Positions 1-10,960 of a stretch of 64,000 bases of DNA are shown here, one piece after another. This stretch comes from Ephemerocybe angulata. Lineage: Eukaryota; Basidiomycota; Agaricomycetes; Agaricales; Psathyrellaceae. Within the stretch, counting starts at the first letter, position 1, and each line of letters begins with the position of its first letter. The position numbers and the translations under genes were made by a program. The notes under the pieces were generated by a model. It was not told the origin of the DNA. It ran no database searches and saw only the letters and a list, made by a program, of their open reading frames with translations. The stretch covers positions 62,001-126,000 of the forward strand of contig JAACJK010000013.1 of assembly GCA_013368325.1 (NCBI GenBank). The letters run 5' to 3'.

Positions 1-1762
1 AGCGGATGGACCTGCGCTTTGATGTAGACCCCGAAGAGTTTCAAGAACGGAAACGCCGTCGTATCACCGCCATGAATGAAGTGTCCCGGCCCCTACCAGG
101 TCCAGCTCCTACCTCGGCACCGGCAGTGCACGAAATCTCGACATTCCTACCCGGACGACTCGAGTTCGAACAGGAAATCGACAACGAAGCCGAGAATCTA
201 GTCAAAGACCTGGAGTTCGGGGTTGTACTCCAGTATGGTGGCGACCAGATACCTGAAGACGAAAACGATCCTGACGTCCGAGCACGGCAGAAATGGGAGG
301 AAGATAAACTATTGGGACTTCACCATACCGATGAATCTGTGCCACCGAGTTCTAATGGTGGGATCAACGGGCACCATATGAACGGCATCGTGAAGAAGGA
401 GACGCCGAAAACGGAGGACGTGGTCATGGCCAATGGTGATGAGGAATCGGATGAACCAACACAACCCATACCCTTCGAAACGCAAGAATCGCTCAACTTC
501 AAGCTCACACTTCTCGAAATGTATTTCCAACGATTAGAGAAGCGACTAGAGAGCAAGGCTCTCATGTTCGACCGAGGACTGTTGGAATACAAGAAGGTGA
601 CGTTGATTTTATTCTTGCTATCGTGAACGATCGTGTTGATACCCCTTCTAGATCCAAGCAAATGAAAAGAAACGACCGAAGGAAGAGCGGGAGTTTTTGC
701 ATCGCCTACGCCCCTTTTCAAGATTACAGACAGCTGCGGATTATGAGGCATTCTCAACCGACATGCTTTGTAAGTTATATTGTCGTCATGCTCAAGCAAC
801 TGCCTAACTGCATCCTTCAGATGAGGCTATCCTTCGTAAACGGATACAAGAACTTCAACAATATAGGCGTCTGGGTCTGTGTAATTCGTCGGATATCGAT
901 AAGTACGAGATCGACCTCGCAAAACGAGTGAGTAGAGTGCGTTCCTCCAACCTTCTGGTCACCCGTCTAACCGGAATGCAGACACAAATGAAAGCGTCTG
1001 TTGGTTTCGACCGACGCCACCTCGGTAAGACTTACCAATGGCCTCTTACAATCTCCGTGTTGACTGTGCTTTTGTAGACGACAAAAAGTCTCGAGAACCT
1101 ACGCCACGGTTACCTGCTTCTGGAAGCGGTCCTCCGGCCCGCAAAGCTCGTGAGTGCACCCCCTCCGTCCCTTATGAAAGTGTACTGACACACATATCCA
1201 GCCGCCCCCCTCAACCTCGCGAATAGCCCCTGCCTGCACCTGCTCAGCGGTCCTGAAATCGACCTCTGTTCAATGAACCGGATACAACCTAAGGCATATC
1301 TCGTCGTTAAGGAGATCCTCGTCCGTGAGTACGCACGCAGAGGCGGTAAGCTTCGGCGACGAGAAGCCAGGGATCTGGTGAAACTCGATGTCAATAAGAC
1401 AGCTAAAGTATGGGATTTGTTGGTTGGCGAAGGGTATCTCAAGATCCCTTCTGAAGTGCAAAACCAGCCCGGGGGAGTAGGGTGCGTTTTCAATTCGTGG
1501 TTTTTAAACCGTTGTTCATTGATTGACCTTGTGCTTGCCTTGTGCATTCCATTCCACCTCTAGTCGAAAGCCCACTGGTTCTGGTTCACCTCAGAAGGAA
1601 GCCGCGCAGACGGTTCAGAATGGAGTCAAGTCCCCGGTTATCGCGGCGGCGTCCAAGCCTGCACCACCAACTCCAAGCTCTGCCCAGTTTACCTTCGCAG
1701 TGCCCTTTCCAGGAACAACGCCTGCTCAACCCGCTCCCTTCTGGTCTCCTTCCCACAGTTGA
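1..1762 (+). CDS. ADA2: Transcriptional adaptor ADA2 of the SAGA complex, 5'-truncated
   Basis: This is the C-terminal part of a chromatin adaptor that links the Gcn5 acetyltransferase to SAGA/ADA in the nucleus. The first visible exon (coding from about base 3 to 596) carries the family motif FLPGRLEFEQEIDNEAE followed by LVKDLEFG. The next exons (652-769, 821-927, 982-1023) give a stretch containing KKRPKEEREFLHRLRPFSRL and the RKRIQELQQYRRLGL helix. The last exons carry the C-terminal SWIRM domain (motifs LVVKEILVREYARRGGKLR and DVNKTAKVWDLL). The final intron (1480-1563) precedes a Pro/Ser-rich tail ending at 1762. The splice sites are inferred from frame continuity and all are GT-AG. The N-terminal ZZ finger and SANT domain expected in ADA2 lie upstream of the window. 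The identification is firm; exact internal exon edges are less so. Confidence 0.93.
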
Positions 1763-2481
1763 CCACCGTCACTATTTATCCCCCCCTTTCCCTTGACTAT
1801 ATCCCCTCCACGACCGACCGAACGACCGACCGAACCACTCCAATCCATCCACACACCCTTTATCCACAGACCCTCACCGCAACCACGAATCGCATATAAG
1901 CATTTGTACTATTATTATACGCACGCATTGATCACTACGTTACATCACCTACACTACTTACTTACAGGACATTTTTGCTGTTGTATTTTCATGCTGGGGC
2001 CCGGGTTGTCTCCGAGAGATGTTTTATTTTATTGTTATTGTACATAGAGGAGGGGAAAAGACGCGTTAACAGATTGAGGAATGAGGGAAGGATGCAGAGA
2101 CTCAGATTGGAGTGATGTTGGCTGTTGTCTGGAGGTTTGTTGACGTCCACCATCACCGGAGAGTAGAATCGCCAATCGCCACCTCTCCACCCTCCCTCCC
2201 TTGCTTGCTGAAGCCCATACTGCTACCAAGACTCATCTCACAACGTCATACTCTGGACAACTCCCGGATCCCCTATTCTAAAGGCTCAGCTTTCTAATCA
2301 TGGGTCTCCGACAACCTGATTGATACTAGGAAGAAGCTTGTAACTGTTACCTCTAGAAATCCTGGTTAGTCTGCGGGTCACCAAATGCTTTTGTGACTGT
2401 TAAGACTCGTTTCAGACGGCATGGTACTGATACACAGGAGTACGACTTGTATGAAAACAGAGTACAGCTAGTCGTCAAAAC
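1763..2481. other. Intergenic: ADA2 3' region and left end of a segmental duplication
   Basis: No gene is supported here. A pyrimidine-rich tract with an AT-rich stretch near 1900-1960 is the likely ADA2 3' UTR. From about 2135 to 2337 the sequence is a diverged copy of 4861-5042, the left part of a duplicated block. From 2364 it joins directly to sequence matching the end of the F-box gene (6908 onward), so the F-box gene is absent from this copy. Confidence 0.7.
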
Positions 2482-4111
2482 TCAACGGGATGGAAGTCTT
2501 CCCAACTCACAGCCAGCCTCATTTGTCGTAATAGACTTTGTATCTGATTCTGCGGTCGGGGTATGAGCATGGTGTCCCTGCTGTGTTGACACATTCCCTG
2601 CAACGGTCGGTAGTAGGACAGGGCCGGTACTATCCTTCCTGAAAAGAGGGGTGTTGGGCCGCGTCGTCAAGAGCAGCACAACATTGGCTACTCCACTAAG
2701 CCCGTGTATGGCCATGCAGGCCATGCTTGCAGCTGACGGAAGAGGGGCAGCCTTGGAAACCCTATTTCGTTCTCGAACAAATCCAATCCAACGAGCGACG
2801 CTCAGAGGCAGAATCGAGATCGAGTATACGACGGGGTACCTGGACCAGAGAATATTCTGTCAGTAATGGTATATTAAGAGGATAATAATGTCGACACACG
2901 CCAACATGACCATGGACTGGCCAATGGAATCCCCCGTCGCGTTCTGCCCATTGTTACGGCGGAAGTAGAAACCCCATCTAGAGTTGGGATCAAGCACAAT
3001 GGCTCCGCGTTCCTCAAAAAACAGAGGAACATAAGTGACAATGGAGAACCCAAGTGTCACCCAGAACCATATGTACTCGCCCCAAATCTTCCAATGGAAA
3101 TGTTTCTTCCCTATCCAGCACCAATACTAATATTACGAGGATCAGCATAACCTAGGATATTTGGATGACGAAGAAAGTTGAAGTGACTTGCCGGTACTGG
3201 TGTGATGAAGCTGTCTTCTCCTGTCTTGTGGATGTTTAAACCGTGTTCGAGTGCGATCAGAAGCCCGACAAACAGCCAGATGCCGCAGGTTACGATCTTT
3301 GTGACTCTCAATGATTCTACCTGAATCCCAAGCCAAAGGCCTCGGAAAGTGTAGATTGTGATGAGCTGAATCACACTGGTCAGAGAATGACTTGTGGTGG
3401 CAGGATAGTAGGAGACACTGACCAGCGTGCTCATCGCTGCCGTGGTTTCCCCTAGCTGCTTCATGACGCCTAAGACACACGGACACATCAACTCCAGGCC
3501 CTTATAAGAAGCAACCGGCGTCTAAGTGCGCACCTTGCGCCGTGCAGAATTCGCCAACCTCAACCTTGCCTTGGGACACCCACTTGGCGTTCAATATAGT
3601 GCCGATAGATTGGATCAAATCAGCGAGAAATAGGGAGAACTGTTCAATCGAGTGTCAGAAGGTGGGCTGACGCCGGGGATGCCAAAACGCGCAGATCATT
3701 TGAGGCACTATGACACCGAACATACCATAATTACGTCGATAGGGTCGACAAAAATGAGCCATCTTCGGTGTTGTCGAACCCTTCGAATGACATTTCGCTA
3801 CAAGTAATGATGGTCAGGATCGAGCAGGAGCAAACGAAGGATCGTGCCCGTTCAACTCGAGCTGTACTCACTATGATGATCCCGAACACATACAACACTG
3901 CGATAAGCGAGATCAAGCCCGACTCCAGCACGACCTGAACAAAAATATTGGTATGAGGGTCTCCCAAAATGGTTGAAGTGCCTACGCTAAGTCCAATAGC
4001 CTGTCCTCGAGATAAACAATGGATAGAATGGTCGCCGCGTGCCACTCGAGCGAGTTCGGCTGAGGTGCAGATCTGAGAGGGACTGTCGAGGACGGGGCCA
4101 GTGTCCGACAT
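2482..4111 (-). CDS. cAMP-receptor-like seven-helix GPCR, paralogue 1
   Basis: Predicted 390-aa plasma-membrane receptor of the fungal cAMP-receptor-like/Git3-related type. Eight exons join in frame: 3986-4111, 3872-3934, 3726-3797, 3534-3639, 3423-3469, 3192-3365, 2900-3126 and 2482-2839. Features seen are a short N-terminus (MSDTGPVL start), a first helix VVLESGLISLIAVLYVF, the segment VEVGEFCTAQG with the conserved extracellular Cys, an IYTFRGLWLG helix end, the second loop Cys in YWCWIG, and a last helix ending LLLLTTRPNTPLF before a short hydrophilic tail. The ligand is unknown. The intron between 2900-3126 and 3192-3365 starts with GC rather than GT. The first intron is 51 nt, in frame and without stops, so retention would insert residues rather than truncate. 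It is nearly identical to the gene at 7038-8686. Confidence 0.85.
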
Positions 4112-4251
4112 AGTCAGATACCAGTGCTTATGCGAAAGCAAGCAAGGTTTATCTCCTATCTCTTGGGGGGTACAAGGAGGGTATTTATGCCGAGGGCACG
4201 TCGAAAGACGCCACGCACCTGGCCGGTTGCTTGGCGTGCACGGCACTTGAC

Positions 4252-4302
4252 TTAAGCGCCCTTCGTTGCCCTCCGAGGTGCTCTGCGTACCGTCGTTGAC
4301 AG
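4252..4302 (-). promoter_or_regulatory. Conserved upstream block of GPCR paralogue 1
   Basis: This 50-bp block lies about 140 bp upstream of the start codon. It begins with TTAAGCGCCC and contains GAGGTGCTCTGCGTACCG followed by GTTGACA. A closely matching block precedes paralogue 2 and a diverged one precedes paralogue 3. The match with paralogue 2 partly reflects recent duplication. The third copy is older and suggests functional constraint. Confidence 0.45.
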
Positions 4303-5596
4303 ATAAGCAGCATTAATGCATACGGTGGCGTTTACCTACACGAAATTGGGACTAGTGACCAGCGTCAGGTGGCCTTCGAGAGGTCATAAATGTCTCCAAA
4401 CTGGTAGGAAACTGGGGTCCGGGTGCTTGTCCGCATTGCACGAGGTGTTGCGCAACTTGGAGAGTACCGTATCAAGGTTTGGGTTCAAGGTTCAGGTTCC
4501 AAAGGCAGTCTTATCGCGGTGCCGTCCCTTATTTCTTATCATGACTGGCTAACATGCGCCCACAGAGAGTCGGAGACTGGGGTGATGTCGGGTCTTATCT
4601 GGAGGATGAGATATTACGCTACAGCCTCTGGGGCGTCGTGAGCTTAAAGGACAAGGAAATCAAGCACTTGCTTGATCTGATTTCCTATCGGTGAGTGAGA
4701 GGGCAGAATGATACGATGCCCTTCAGGAAGATGAGGAGACGAAGGCAAGACGAAGGGGGAATCGAAGACTGACTGTTTGGTCGAGGGCACCTCGACCAAA
4801 CAGCGGCAGGTGCCGACGCTTGGGCCTGCCAGTATCTCCCATCCTCCCGACATCCACGCATTTGTTGATGACCACCATCACCGGAGAGTGCTAGAATCGC
4901 CAATCTCCACCTCCCCTTGCTTGCTGAAGTCCAACTGCCACCACGACTCGTTGCACAACCTCATACTCCAGGCAATTAAACTCCCGTGGCTCAGCTTTCT
5001 AATTCTGGCTCTCCGAAAACCTGATTGATACCAGGAAGAAGCATGGAGACTAGTGTTGCTTCTTGGCCCATTAATGCACCCACTGGTACACTACTGCTTA
5101 CTTCTGCTTCGTATGCTTGTCTAAACCACCTGGACTCTGTGATCGCAACAGATTCTATTGAAACATATCTGTCACTATCACTATTCGCTGGCTTCTTGCC
5201 CGTCCCAACTGCACTTCCTGGTGGCGTCAGTCTACAGACCTCCCGAATCCCTAGGCAAAGCTTCAGAGGGTTCGTTGTCTTCTCAATAGGTCGCTGTGCC
5301 GTCCAGGGCTTGGCTTGGTCCAGTGCGGGAAGCTGGAGAGTACATGAAACTCGAAACGGTGGACTACGGTCAAATCGATCTCTTTCTCCTTATTTCTGTT
5401 TAAGGATCTCTAGGAAGCACATGCGTGGCTTAATGATCCTTCCCATGGACTGTATTGATTGACTACTTGGGTGGGCGCTCTTATAAGGCGTCGTTTCCTT
5501 GAGGCTTCTGCGTGCCGCAGTCAACCTTTCTTCCTTGATTTCCTTAACCGTCCAGCCTCTCCTCCGCACCCTCTATCTCGAAGTTAGTACTCAGCC
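4303..5596. other. Intergenic between GPCR paralogue 1 and the F-box gene
   Basis: Up to about 4515 the DNA matches the region upstream of GPCR paralogue 2. A strong palindrome lies at 4773-4803. From 4861 to 5042 it is the left arm of duplication copy 2. A 5025-5462 open frame was seen but shows no family motif and is not called. The stretch just before 5597 is pyrimidine-rich, as expected for a fungal promoter. Confidence 0.6.
4773..4803. repeat. Perfect 14-bp inverted repeat with 3-nt loop
   Basis: The left arm CTGTTTGGTCGAGG (4773-4786) and the right arm CCTCGACCAAACAG (4790-4803) are exact reverse complements around GCA. It sits just outside the left end of duplication copy 2. It is not followed by a T-run on either strand, so it is not an obvious Pol III terminator. 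Confidence 0.9.
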
Positions 5597-6938
5597 ATGC
5601 GACTACCGTTGGAGCTTGTAGAGGCTATCGTTGAACATCTCGGGGACGATCTGTCGGCTCTGAAGAGCTGCTCGACTGCGTCGTCCGTCTTCCTACCCTC
5701 AAGCCAACGCCACCTTTTCTCGACTCTCACCTTATCGCCACCACGACCCGCAAAAGGCTCCATCGGCCAGCCAGCATCGTCGACGACAGAGAAGGCGCTC
5801 CAGCTCTTCTCGCTTTCGCCCCATCTCACCAAATACATCCATACCATCTTCTTGGAGAACGCCGGGGAAATGGCGACCACCGCCCAGGGACAGCGGAACT
5901 ACTGGTTGACGCTGGACGCGCACTTCCCCGCTCTCATCTCCTTGATCCCCGCTGTCAGGTCGTTCGTATGGGAGAACGGGATGTGCGGGCTTAATTGGTT
6001 CTCGCTCCCCGTGGAGACGCGTCAGGCGATGCATTCGGCGTTTGGGAGGTGGCCGCTCGTAAGGTTCGAGGTGTCGACGGTGGTGAACTTTCCGTTGTCG
6101 TTGGTCAGGTCGATGAAGAGCTTGGCGCATCTTGGGTTTTCGCAGGCTCATTTCGTCTTGGATGAGGCGGGCCCATGCACGGGTTCTTCAGAGTTGGAAG
6201 GAGGAATGGTGGTTCGACAAGAAGAGAGGTTGCTGTCGCTGAAGACGATCTCGTTAGCGGAGCCCAGTCGACATTTACTATCCGCTCTGGTGAGCTGGTT
6301 ACTGGAAAACGCGGACGTGTCTGGGTTGGAGAGCCTTTCGTGGAACACATACTACGGATACTTCGCAAAGGGAGAGGATATGATGGAGTTGCAGCGGTTG
6401 TTGCAACAAGCTTCATCTTCGATTCGAACTCTGCATGTTGCTCCGACATTAGACAGTACGTACCCAGCATTCATTTTCTCCTCGTTCGATTGGGTTTTAT
6501 ATCTTGGATCTAGGTACCTCAGTCTCGTTGGCACCGTCTCTCGCACTTCCTCCTCAGGACTATACGGAGTTGCGAACCCTTACCATGGGCTTCGAATTCT
6601 CGCAGCACAACCCTTCATCTTTCCACTGGCTAAAGAACAGTTTGGAAAACGTTGTCTTACGGGATAATTCGAATCTCGAAACTGTCCAATTTCGTTGTCA
6701 TTTAGCGCAGGGCGACCCTCTAGCCGAGTTCGACGAAAACGCATGGTGTTCCATACGAGATACGCTTCTATCTGCGTCTGCGGAGCTGAAGCTGTCGAGT
6801 CTACAAGACGTTTCTGTAGAGGTGTACGCTGTGTATTCAGAGGCTGAAGAAAAGATGGAGGGAGTGTTGGAGCGTATTCGAGAGGTATTGGGGCCTCTCG
6901 AAAAGCGGGTTAGTCTGCGGGTCACAAGATTCTCGTAA
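5597..6938 (+). CDS. F-box-like protein
   Basis: Predicted 427-aa protein from two exons, 5597-6455 and 6514-6938, joined in frame across a GT-AG intron. The N-terminus MRLPLELVEAIVEHLGDDLS fits the first helices of a fungal F-box (LPxELxxxIxxxLxxD). A short leucine-rich region of irregular repeats follows (for example LISLIPAVRSFVWENG and LESLSWNTYYGYF), typical of the large mushroom F-box families that act as substrate adaptors of SCF ubiquitin ligases. No catalytic motif is visible. The final codons overlap the start of the duplicated block shared with copy 1, where the rest of this gene is missing. The family call rests mainly on the N-terminus. Confidence 0.65.
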
Positions 6939-7037
6939 CTGTTTAGACTTCGTTTCAGACGGCATAGTATTGTGGTACACAGGAGAACAATATGTATGAA
7001 AATATAGTACAGCTCAAGTACAGCCAGTCAAGAGGAC

Positions 7038-8686
7038 TCAACGGGATGGGAGTCTCCCCAGTTCATAGTCGACCTCATTTATAGTCGCCCCGTTCGTTGT
7101 GATCGTCTTCGTATCTGACTCTGCAGTTGGGCTGTTAGCACCGTGTCCCTGGTGGACTGGCACATTCCCTGCAACGGCAGGTAGTAGGACAGGGCTGGTG
7201 CCATCGATATCCTTCCTGAAAAGAGGGGTGTTGGGCCGCGTCGTAAGGAGCAGCACAACGTTGGCCACCCCACTAAGCCCGTGTATGGCCATGCAGGCCA
7301 GGTTTGCACCTGACGGGAGAGAGTCGACCATGGAAACCCCCTTTCCTTCTCGAACAAATGCAATCCACCGAGTGACGCTCAGAGGCACGATTGAGATTGA
7401 GTATACGACGGGGTACCTGGACAAGTGAATATTCTGTCAATGATGGAATATTAAGAGGATGTAGTGAAGTCGACGCACGCCAACATGACCATGGACTGGC
7501 CCCCGGAATTTCCAGTCGCCTTCTGCCCACGGCGGAAGCGGAAACCCCAGCTAGAGTTGGGATCAAGCACGATGACTCCGCGTTCCTCGAAAAACAGAGG
7601 AACATAGGTGACAATGGAGAACCCAAGTGTCACCCAGAACCATATGTACTCGCCCCAAATCTTCCACTGGAAATGTTTACTTCCTATCCAGCACCAATAC
7701 TAATATTACGAGGATTAGCATAACCCGGGATATTTGGATGCAATTTGGACGATGAAGAAAATTGAAGTGACTTGCCGGTACTGGAGTGATGAAGCTGTTT
7801 TCTCCTGTCTTGTGTATGTTTAAACCGTGTCCGAGTGCGATCAGAAACCCGACAAACAGCCAGATGCCGCAGGTTACGATCTTTGTTACTCGCAGTGATT
7901 CCTCCTGAATCCCAAGCCAAAGGCCTCGGAAAGTGTAGATTGTGATGAGCTGAATTACAGTCAGAAACTGACTCGCGGTAGGACAAGGAACACTGACCAG
8001 CGTGCTCATCGCTGCCGTAGTTTCCCCTAATTGCTTGATGACGCCTAAGACACACGGACACATCAACTCCAGGCGCTTATGAGAAGCAACCGGCGTCTAA
8101 GTGCACACCTTGCGCCGTGCAGAATTCGCCAACCTCAACCTTTCCTTGGGACACCCACTTGGCGTTGAGTACAGCGCCAATAGATTGGATTAAATCAGCC
8201 AGAAATAGGGAGAACTGTTCAATCGAGTGTCAGAAGGTGGGCTGACGCCGGTGATGCCAAAACGCGCAGATCATATGAGGCACTGTGACACCAAACATAC
8301 CATAATTACGTCGATAGGGTCGACAAAAATGAGCCATCTTCGATGCTGTCGAACCCTTCGAATGACATTTCGCTATAAGTAATGATGGTCAGGATCGAGC
8401 AGGAGCAAACGAAGGATGGTGCCCGTTCAACTCGCGCTGTACTCACTATGATGATCCCGAACACATACAACACTGCAATAAGCGAGACCAAGCCCGACTC
8501 CAGCACGACCTGAACAAGAATATTAGTACGAGGGTCTTCCAAAATGATTGAAGTGCCTACGCTAAGTCCAATAGCCTGACCTCGAGATAAACAATGGATA
8601 GAATGGTCGCCGCGTGCCACTCGATCCAGCTCGGCTAAGGTGCAGATCTGAGAGGGACTGTCGAGGACGGGGCAAGTGTCCGACAT
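7038..8686 (-). CDS. cAMP-receptor-like seven-helix GPCR, paralogue 2
   Basis: Predicted 395-aa receptor, nearly identical to the gene at 2482-4111. Exons, all in frame, are 8561-8686, 8447-8509, 8301-8372, 8109-8214, 7998-8044, 7776-7949, 7479-7699 and 7038-7416. It shows the same motifs: VVLESGLVSLIAVLYVF, RRWLIFVDPIDVIM, VEVGEFCTAQG, GLWLG, YWCWIG and LLLLTTRPNTPLF. The GC-AG intron is conserved. Differences from paralogue 1 lie mainly in the loop after helix 5 (a shorter Gly/Gln-rich segment) and in a slightly longer C-tail. Both copies look intact, so both may be expressed. Ligand and coupling are unknown. Confidence 0.85.
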
Positions 8687-8796
8687 AGTCAGATACGTGC
8701 CTATGCGAGAGCAAACAAGTTCATCTCGAGCCTCTGGAAGGGTATTTATGAGAGCACGTCGAAACGCCACGCACTTGGCGTGCACACCACTTGACT

Positions 8797-8848
8797 TTAA
8801 GCGCCCGTCATTGCCCATCCGAGGTGCTCTGCGTACCGTCGATTGACA
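8797..8848 (-). promoter_or_regulatory. Conserved upstream block of GPCR paralogue 2
   Basis: TTAAGCGCCC is followed by CATCCGAGGTGCTCTGCG and GATTGACA, about 110 bp upstream of the start codon. It matches the paralogue 1 block almost base for base. Confidence 0.45.
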
Positions 8849-9223
8849 TTTACGCAGCGTAAATGCACAGGGTGGCGTCTACATACACGAAATTGTGACC
8901 AGTGACCAGCGTCAGGTGGCCTTCGAGAGGTCAACGGTCGCCAAACTGGGTGGAAACTGGGGTCCGGATGCTCGTCGTGCATCACGCGACTCGGCGTTGC
9001 GCAACTTTGACAGTACCATATCACGGGCTCAAGGTTCGAGCTCCACAAAGGCAGCCGTATAACCCTATACCTTATCGTGATGCATGAGATGTAACAACTT
9101 TACCCATTATTTATACTGCTGTCTACTATTGCAACGGAACACTACACAAGACACTAGGTTGGAGATACAAAGTACTATACACAGGCCTGTCCATGTCAGA
9201 TCTTCAGATGGAATGAATGTGAT
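8849..9223. other. Intergenic between GPCR paralogues 2 and 3
   Basis: The duplicated sequence runs to about 9060 and is followed by an AT-richer stretch that is the likely 3' region of paralogue 3. No gene is seen. Confidence 0.6.
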
Positions 9224-10960
9224 TTAAGCAGGCAGCCTCCCCACTGATTCAGTATCACTATCGACAGTCTTACTCGTACTCCTTTCGGCCATGTGATGAA
9301 CCTCGTGTTGCTGGTGGTGGACATCTTGCTGGACGTCTGGCAAGCCGGGCGCAGGTGCCATTCCGTCGCGGTCGGTACCCCTGCCAAATAGGACGGTATC
9401 CGGTCTTGTTGTCAAGAGCAACAGAACATTGCACGCCCCACTGATTGAGAGGATCGCCACACAAGCGAAGGTTGCAGAGGAGGGAATGGTGGATACACCT
9501 CCGTTTCGTTCTTGGAAAAACCCAATCCAGCGAGCGACGGAGAGGGGGAGGATGGCGATGCAGTAGACGACAGGGTACCTGTTGCGTCGTGGAATTCATT
9601 AGCGCCTCATTCCTGTGAAGATATAATTAGGAAGGTTATTTATGCACTCACGCGAGCATAATCAAGGACTGCTCTCGGAACTCGGCGGGTATATTGGTTT
9701 TGTTTGTGCGATGGAAAGTGAATTTCCAGCCAGACTTGGGGTTGATGCTGATGTTACCGCGGCTCCAGAAAAATAGGGGAATGTAGGTGCACAGGCTGAC
9801 CGCAAGGGTCAGCCAGAACCAGAAATACTCCCCCCAGATTTTCCACTGGAGGTAGTCCTTCCCGATCCAACACCAGTACTGACGAAAATATGCCATGAGA
9901 TGTGGGTTACACGGTATACAATTGTGTGGACTTACGGGAGTTGGGGTCTCGTAACGGTGCTGGCTGTCCTTGTTCCGGTTCAGCACGTTTCCGAGCAGAA
10001 TCATCAGGCTAACAAAGAGCCAGATACCCAGTGTCACAAACTTGGTGACCCGTAGAGATTCGACCGTCTTCCCGAGCCAGAGGCCGCGGAAAGTATATAT
10101 TGCGATGAGCTGATGGGGAATGCTGTCAGCGAGCGCACTTGCGAAACCGCCCCCGCGCCGACGCAGGGAAAATCGGATATTGGGTAAGGCATGAGTAAAA
10201 CCTAACGTACCAAAGTGCTCATTGCGACCGTAGTCTCGCCGAGCTGTTGGATAATGCCTGGATTTGAGGACAAACAGTGAGTAACTTTGCTAGCGACGGT
10301 CAACGTTGCCCGGAGTCCGATGGGGGACCTACCTTGGGCAGTGCAAAATCCCCCGACTTCGACCTTGCCTTGTGCAACCCATTTGATGTTTACGACGGCC
10401 CCTAGGGCCTGGAAGGCATCACCGAGGAAAAGGGAGGACTAGAGTGGCATTTTGAAAGATAAAAATCGTGAGCCGACGCTGGACCAACTCCGGCGACTAA
10501 AGCAAGCCGCACCATGATGATGTCAATTGGGTCAACGAAGACCTGCCATTTCCGTTGTCGGCGCACTCGCCTGAAAACGTTTCGCTGTAGGGAAAACGAC
10601 GCCGGAGGAAAACGACGCCGGAGGGGACACACATGGTTAGCCGGAATAGTCCTCTAACGGGGCAAGGAATAAAACATGGTCCACTCACTATAATTATTCC
10701 AAACACGAATAAGACGGCGATGAGGGACACAAGGCCCGACTCAACCACAACCTGTGCGCAAAGAAGCGTGAGCGGGCTGAAATGGAGGGCAACTCGGAAC
10801 CCATTCGAGACACGAATGGGCGCTCAGGGTAAGGAGGGTGACTCACGCTTAACCCAATACTTTGGCCACGAGTCAAGCAATGCAAAGATCGATCTCCGTT
10901 CAGGACGCGCTGGTACTCTTCATTGGTGCAAGATTGTGCTGGACTAGGAGGGAACTCCAT
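9224..10960 (-). CDS. cAMP-receptor-like seven-helix GPCR, paralogue 3 (diverged)
   Basis: Predicted 385-aa receptor from eight exons at the same intron positions as the other two: 10847-10960, 10689-10751, 10513-10584, 10333-10438, 10211-10257, 9936-10109, 9652-9878 and 9224-9578. The motifs VVVESGLVSLIAVLFVF, WQVFVDPIDIIM, KVEVGGFCTAQG, RGLWLG, YWCWIGKDYLQWKIWGEYF and LLLLTTRPDTVLF identify the same family, but sequence identity is clearly lower. The intron that is GC-AG in paralogues 1 and 2 is a standard GT-AG here, so GC is the derived state or this copy reverted. The C-tail is hydrophilic and His/Gln-rich. The start was chosen to match the short N-terminus of the paralogues; an in-frame ATG lies 36 bp upstream. 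Confidence 0.83.

Larger units (their letters stand above)
2135..4515. repeat. Segmental duplication, copy 1 (F-box gene deleted)
   Basis: This block matches 4861-9060 in the same order: a left arm of about 200 bp (2135-2337 against 4861-5042), then the GPCR gene with its 3' flank and promoter (2364-4515 against 6908-9060). In copy 2 the arms are separated by the F-box gene. Here the left arm joins, after a short unmatched stretch, to the last few codons of that gene. Many stretches are identical, with scattered substitutions and small indels. Confidence 0.85.
4861..9060. repeat. Segmental duplication, copy 2 (F-box gene retained)
   Basis: This is the partner of 2135-4515. It contains the left arm, the F-box gene and GPCR paralogue 2 with its upstream region. 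Similarity to copy 1 resumes inside the last codons of the F-box gene (about 6908) and fades around 9060. Confidence 0.85.

Noticed and set aside
5025..5462. 145-aa open frame upstream of the F-box gene
   Set aside because: It shows no family motif, partly overlaps the duplicated left arm, and its counterpart in copy 1 is not open over the same length.
2482..10960. The three GPCR genes as Ste3 pheromone receptors that would pair with the pheromone precursor
   Set aside because: Their motifs (FCTAQG, YWCWIG, the WLIFVDPIDVIM-type segment) are of the cAMP-receptor-like class and not of the Ste3 family, so this is not evidence for a B mating-type locus.
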